From Branchiostoma floridae (taxonomy: Eukaryota > Chordata > Leptocardii > Amphioxiformes > Branchiostomatidae), in NCBI RefSeq assembly GCF_000003815.2, contig NC_049983.1:16508856-16572855 (forward strand): DNA of 64,000 nt, in the 5' to 3' direction. Of this stretch, positions 59,540 to 64,000 are shown one piece after another. The translations under genes and the position numbers were made by a program. Each line of letters starts with the position of its first letter. Position 1 is the stretch's first letter. Under the pieces are notes generated by a model that made no database searches, was not told the origin of the DNA, and worked only from the letters and a program-made list of their open reading frames with translations.

Positions 59540-61220
59540 TACCGTATACGCTACCGTAAATAATTTCATCAGGTTGGTCAATACTCATAAAGTTCTTTTA
59601 GACCCAACCATAAACAGCTCGATAAACATCTCTGAGCCCGGAGTGCGAAAACTGATGCAAAACCTGGACCCCAAAAAGGCTCCTGGTCCCGACGGCATCA
59701 GTCCTAGGTTGCTGAAAGAATTGGCAGTCGAGCTAGCACCAGCACTCACTCTCCTTTTTCAGTCTTCACTCGAGTCGGGTGTCGTACCACGAGATTGGAG
59801 AACAGCAAATGTTACCCCAGTCTATAAGAAAGGGGAACGCTATCGTCCTGAGAATTACAGGCCAATTTCCCTTACCAGTATTCCATGTAAGATAATGGAG
59901 CATATTGTTACTAGTACGATTATGTCTTATGTAGAAGAAAATGAAATCATATGTAAAGAGCAGCATGGGTTCAGACGCCGCCATTCCTGTGAAAGCCAGT
60001 TACTCGGACTTGTGGATGACTTGTCTGTTGACCTTGAACAGGGGAGACAAACAGATGCCCTGATAATGGATTTTAGCAAGGCATTCGACAAAGTTTGCCA
60101 CTCCCTACTCATCCATAAGTTAAACTACTACGGCATCACAGGGTCGCTGCAGACCTGGATCCAGAGCTTCCTCACCGACCGCCGGCAAGCGGTAGTAGTG
60201 GAAGGCTCAACTTCAAGTTTTGTACCAGTAGATTCAGGAGTGCCGCAGGGATCTGTTCTAGGCCCCACCCTGTTTCTGTTATATATAAACGACCTCCCTA
60301 CCAGTTTGTCGTCTATTGCTCGTCTGTTTGCAGACGACACCTTGGCACACAAAACCATCAGCTCGACTAGGGATCAGGAAGTACTTCAAGAAGACTTGGA
60401 TCGTCTTGCTGAGTGGGAGCAAACCTGGATGATGAGTTTCCATCCAGACAAGTGCCAAGCACTCCATATCACAAGGAAGAGGGTCCCCCAAACAATGAAC
60501 TACAAACTTCATGGTCACACTCTTGTCTCAACCAAGGAAGCCAAGTATCTAGGAGTGACAATTACCTACAATCTCACTTGGTGTACGCACATCGCAAACA
60601 TCACGAACAAGGCCAGCAGAACCCTAGGTTTTCTGAGAAGAAACATAAAGGTAGGATCCAAAAAGATAAAAAACCTTGCTTATGTTACATTAGTCCGACC
60701 ATTACTAGAATTTGCTAGTCCCGTTTGGGACCCCTATACAGCAAAGGACATAGCGAAGCTCGAAGCGGTCCAGCGTAGGGCTGCCCGGTGGGTGTCAAAC
60801 AGGTATCGACGGTCCTCCAGTGTCAGCGAAATGCTTCACGACCTTGAGTGGCCAACACTCCAGGAGAGACGACGGAGGGCCAGATTGGTCACTTTTTATA
60901 AATACCACTCAGGGGATCTGGCTATTAACTGCAAAACGAGTCCCGCTCCACAAGCTAGAAGTTCGAGATCGACCCATCCCGCAGCATACAAGGTACCGAC
61001 TAGTAGAACCCAATATAGGCAAAATGCCTTCTTCCCACGTACAACTAGAGACTGGAACGGCCTCCCAGCGGAGGTGGCGCTATCGCCATCCTTGTCTATG
61101 TTTAAATCCAAAATATAATCCCCCCTCAGTCTGCGCAGTGAACCTCTCCATGTTGCCACGGCTGCAGAATCCTCAAAAAGATGAGGTTGGCAGCCTAACC
61201 GAAAGAAGAAGAAGACCATG
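59540..61220 (+). mobile_element. 5'-truncated non-LTR retrotransposon (CR1/Jockey-type LINE) with intact RT frame
   Basis: An open frame ending TAA at 61118 encodes about 510 residues of reverse transcriptase and its C-terminal part. Motifs in order: PKKAPGPDGISP, YRPISLTS, DFSKAFDKV, GVPQGSVLGP, FADDT (catalytic), EAKYLGV, then a C-terminal region with FYKYHSGDL and RDWNGLP. The endonuclease domain and ORF1 are absent, so the copy is dead-on-arrival 5' truncated. The 3' end runs to an agaagaagaag tail near 61215. It is antisense to the ARF gene. The lack of disrupting mutations in the RT implies a fairly recent insertion. Confidence 0.85.
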
Positions 61221-61352
61221 AGGGTAGTACTCACATCCAATGTTTGATGTCTGTCAGACACCACCATCAGGGTTAGAAGCAGATCCAGTCATTCTAACCC
61301 TGATGATGGTGTCGGACTGACATTGAAGCGTTGGGTGTGAGTACCACCCTGG
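61215..61352. repeat. inverted repeat just after the LINE 3' end
   Basis: Arms of about 60 bases (left GGTAGTACTCACATCCAATG ... CACCATCAGGGTTAGAA; right TTCTAACCCTGATGATGGTG ... GGGTGTGAGTACCACC) with a loop of about 16 bases. A foldback MITE or the hairpin 3' end of the inserted element. Confidence 0.65.
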
Positions 61353-61512
61353 TTGTGTTTAAAAGAACTTCACTGTATATTTATACTTTTCCCATGAAAG
61401 GGCACCGTCTGTCTTGTTGTATTTACCAATTATGTCAAGTATTGATTATTTCTGTATTTTCTTTCTGTCTCTGAAGTTTAAGGATGGAATGCTAGCTAGG
61501 TATAAATTTTCA

Positions 61513-61615
61513 GGCTGAAGGGCGTGTGTCACTCAGCTTTTGGCATAACACACCAGTTCCTACTCCTAGTCCTACTGCCATATCATTCATAATTGTACCC
61601 AAACATATCTATATC
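61513..61615. repeat. direct repeat flanking the LINE, right copy
   Basis: About 90 bases similar to 59424-59535, with small indels in the second half. Confidence 0.7.
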
Positions 61616-62280
61616 CTTTTCCAATGAAAAGGCACACATATATCTTAGTTAGATACTAATAGATAGTATCTATGCTTTGAAATCACATACATATAGTATG
61701 ATGTATATAGTTGATATTTTCAGTTGTGGTCTAGATAGTATTTACCACAAGGGAAAAAGATGAATTATAGATATACATGTACATGGAAATTTGATACAAA
61801 ATCTTGAGGGAATTAGAAAAAAAATGAAATCAGATTGTGTCTGGTTTCAACAGACAAGGACTCAAAAACCTATCCCCTAGAACTGAAATAAAACTTTGAA
61901 TTATACTCTCAACATATTGCAAATGTAGCACACAGTTGCAGTACATGTGTATAATTTGTGATATTCAAGACCACTAGAAATTGTGTACTACGTGATGATA
62001 TTGACAGGCATTTCCGTTAGAATTTCTGAGAGTTTGCTTCAACCAGAAGTAAGACCTAATACGAAACTATATAGCCCATAACCTATAAAAAAAGTCAAAA
62101 GCGCACAGTGAGAGAGGAAAGACAGCACATGTGACCATCTTCCGACGAAACAAGCGGATAATAGAGACAACAACAACAACAAACTATATAGCCCACGACA
62201 TATAAAAAAGTCAAAAGCGCAACATTAAATTTCTTGATTTCTTTCATTTATGTCCTGTACAAATGGAACAAACAGCCTTG
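61616..62280. other. AT-rich region with a short direct repeat
   Basis: A 42-base phrase (actatatagcccata...agtcaaaagcgca) occurs at about 62064-62105 and 62182-62221, with an (ACA)n tract between. No gene recognised. Confidence 0.5.
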
Positions 62281-62704
62281 NNNNNNNNNNNNNNNNNNNN
62301 NNNNNNNNNNNNNNNNNNNNNNNNNNNNNNNNNNNNNNNNNNNNNNNNNNNNNNNNNNNNNNNNNNNNNNNNNNNNNNNNNNNNNNNNNNNNNNNNNNNN
62401 NNNNNNNNNNNNNNNNNNNNNNNNNNNNNNNNNNNNNNNNNNNNNNNNNNNNNNNNNNNNNNNNNNNNNNNNNNNNNNNNNNNNNNNNNNNNNNNNNNNN
62501 NNNNNNNNNNNNNNNNNNNNNNNNNNNNNNNNNNNNNNNNNNNNNNNNNNNNNNNNNNNNNNNNNNNNNNNNNNNNNNNNNNNNNNNNNNNNNNNNNNNN
62601 NNNNNNNNNNNNNNNNNNNNNNNNNNNNNNNNNNNNNNNNNNNNNNNNNNNNNNNNNNNNNNNNNNNNNNNNNNNNNNNNNNNNNNNNNNNNNNNNNNNN
62701 NNNN
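62281..62704. other. assembly gap (424 N)
   Basis: Run of Ns; could hide the first ARF exon. Confidence 0.95.
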
Positions 62705-64000
62705 CATATACACCGAGGATAAGGCGGGGCATTAACGTTATTATCATATAGCCTATCCAACTGACAGTTATTTCACACAAATTCCTTTATAACAAATAAA
62801 CACTTTAATACATTACATAAAAATACATTTGCAATATATATATTGTACAATAGTGTCTATATATAATACAAACATTAAACTATTTCATCATCATCATTTA
62901 ACTAATAATTTTAACTAATCATCTGTTTGTGAGATAGCATATCAGCATCAACATGTGGCTTATTTGCAATACAAACTACATGTATTAAGTGGAGTCCTGG
63001 TACCCCCCATGCAGAGCCTTTTCACTTGGGCACGACAAAGTACGTATATATGAAGTGATTTAGGAAGGTACCGGCTTAATCACGTTAGAAAGCCATAATG
63101 AAAATGTGTAAAATCAGCATAATTCCTTTTCAAGTATCCCTATATTCCCCATGTGGAGCCTTAATTAACATAACCAATCAATCATAATATTTTTGACAGT
63201 TATGCATGGTTTACACGCAAACAACAGTACAAAAAAAAATCATGACTGTCCCCTGTATAATGGTGCGGTCCAAAAAGTGGTCGGTTATTAGAATAACCGA
63301 CCACTTTTGAGGTTACTGCCTGATAACCGATGGGAAATGGGGGCCTCTGATTGGCCAACTCCATCTGGCTATATGATAATAGACGATAAGATCCTCGCTG
63401 TGTCTCCTCTCCATCATATTGCTTGTATAAAATGGAGCCCGACTGTATAAAATCGAGCCTGAATGTAGTATGTATTAGATTCATGTTATTAGCAAATAGT
63501 CTGTAGCAACATTCTGGATTTGTTTCACATCGATGCATCATACACTATGTTCCTTCGAACATTGCATAACCTTCATCTATTGTTACTTCCACTACTAGTA
63601 TATTACTAGTTGCCTTATACATTATAACGTTACCTAAGTTTGCCATACATTGTACCCGTTTTACAATTGTTGTGCAATAAACTTTGACTTGACTTGACTT
63701 GACTTTGAAAGGCGCTCATCCGTCTATCATCACTCCACTCTCTGTCTCATTCTTTCTCTCTCTCCGTCCCTCTCTCTCATTCGGAGTGTGTGAGTGTATG
63801 CATGTGCTCTTGTATCTGATATCCGATATTGCTCAGGTATTCAATTGACCCTATCCAGACCGGGCTTTTTGGGCATTCCCTGGACTTGTGTGTGTGTGTG
63901 TGGCGGGGGGGGGGGGGGGGGGGGCCCTCCTTCGGCCCCCCCTCGGATTTTTCAAAAGGGTTACTGTGTCATCCCCCAAATTTGGGGGGGGGGGGTTACC
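62705..64000. other. non-coding right end, repeats and homopolymers
   Basis: Contains a perfect 17-base inverted repeat with 2-base loop at 63273-63308, a (TTGAC)n tract after caataaactt at about 63675-63705 typical of a retroelement tail, (TC)n-rich sequence near 63735-63780, and G runs at about 63905-63924 and 63986-63996. No gene is supported. Confidence 0.6.

Noticed and set aside
60128-61267. Minus-strand ORFs across the LINE
   Set aside because: Shadows of the reverse transcriptase frame.
62225-62780. ORFs made mainly of X
   Set aside because: They span the 424 N gap.

Overview
The window looks like an intron-rich invertebrate-chordate genome, most probably a lancelet (Branchiostoma). 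This is inferred from an almost vertebrate-like ARF GTPase split by several introns, an LRR receptor of amphioxus style, many short foldback and TIR elements, GT-AG introns throughout, and assembly gaps at 41402-41501, 48013-48142 and 62281-62704. I joined exons by hand from splice signals and reading phase; no transcript data were available.

Layout, left to right. 1-2406 (+): the 5'-truncated end of an LRR transmembrane receptor whose tail carries a duplicated proline-rich/YxxL module. 4404-5223 (-): the first two exons of a carboxylesterase, with no further exons found. 6351-19560 (-): a head-to-tail array of four intact pogo/Tigger-like (psq HTH + DDD) transposase-derived genes, each with the same phase-0 main exon, a small acidic C-terminal exon, a stop just after the next splice junction (copy 3 stops earlier) and an AATAAA signal. 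20609-20977 (-): an orphan exon. 22661-29226 (-): an 11-exon gene encoding an atypical homeodomain, an HMG-box-like helical segment and a GTF2I-like repeat. 30589-35283 (-): a BEN-domain gene with three tandem, mutually similar, stop-containing last exons. 36883-41027 (-): a four-exon basic/acidic nuclear-type protein whose first intron holds a THAP zinc-finger ORF (40208-40627). 42559-44230 (+): a calmodulin-like EF-hand gene. 45606-51890 (-): a complete seven-exon carboxylesterase/cholinesterase-like gene. 55669-58342 (-): an ARF gene lacking only its first exon, with a truncated LINE (59540-61220) inside the presumed first intron. The right end is repeats, a gap and homopolymer-rich sequence.

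The most unusual part is 6-41 kb on the minus strand: transposase-derived genes, homeodomain/GTF2I-like, BEN, K/R-rich and THAP coding exons lie next to one another, flanked by two related esterase loci. Non-autonomous elements sit in the introns, including a TA-flanked 904 bp element with pogo/Tigger-like ends. Whether the DNA-binding genes act together is not shown by the sequence. The strongest specific observations are the transposase array with a sharp identity change between copies 2 and 3, the triple alternative last exon of the BEN gene, and the homeodomain plus GTF2I-like architecture.
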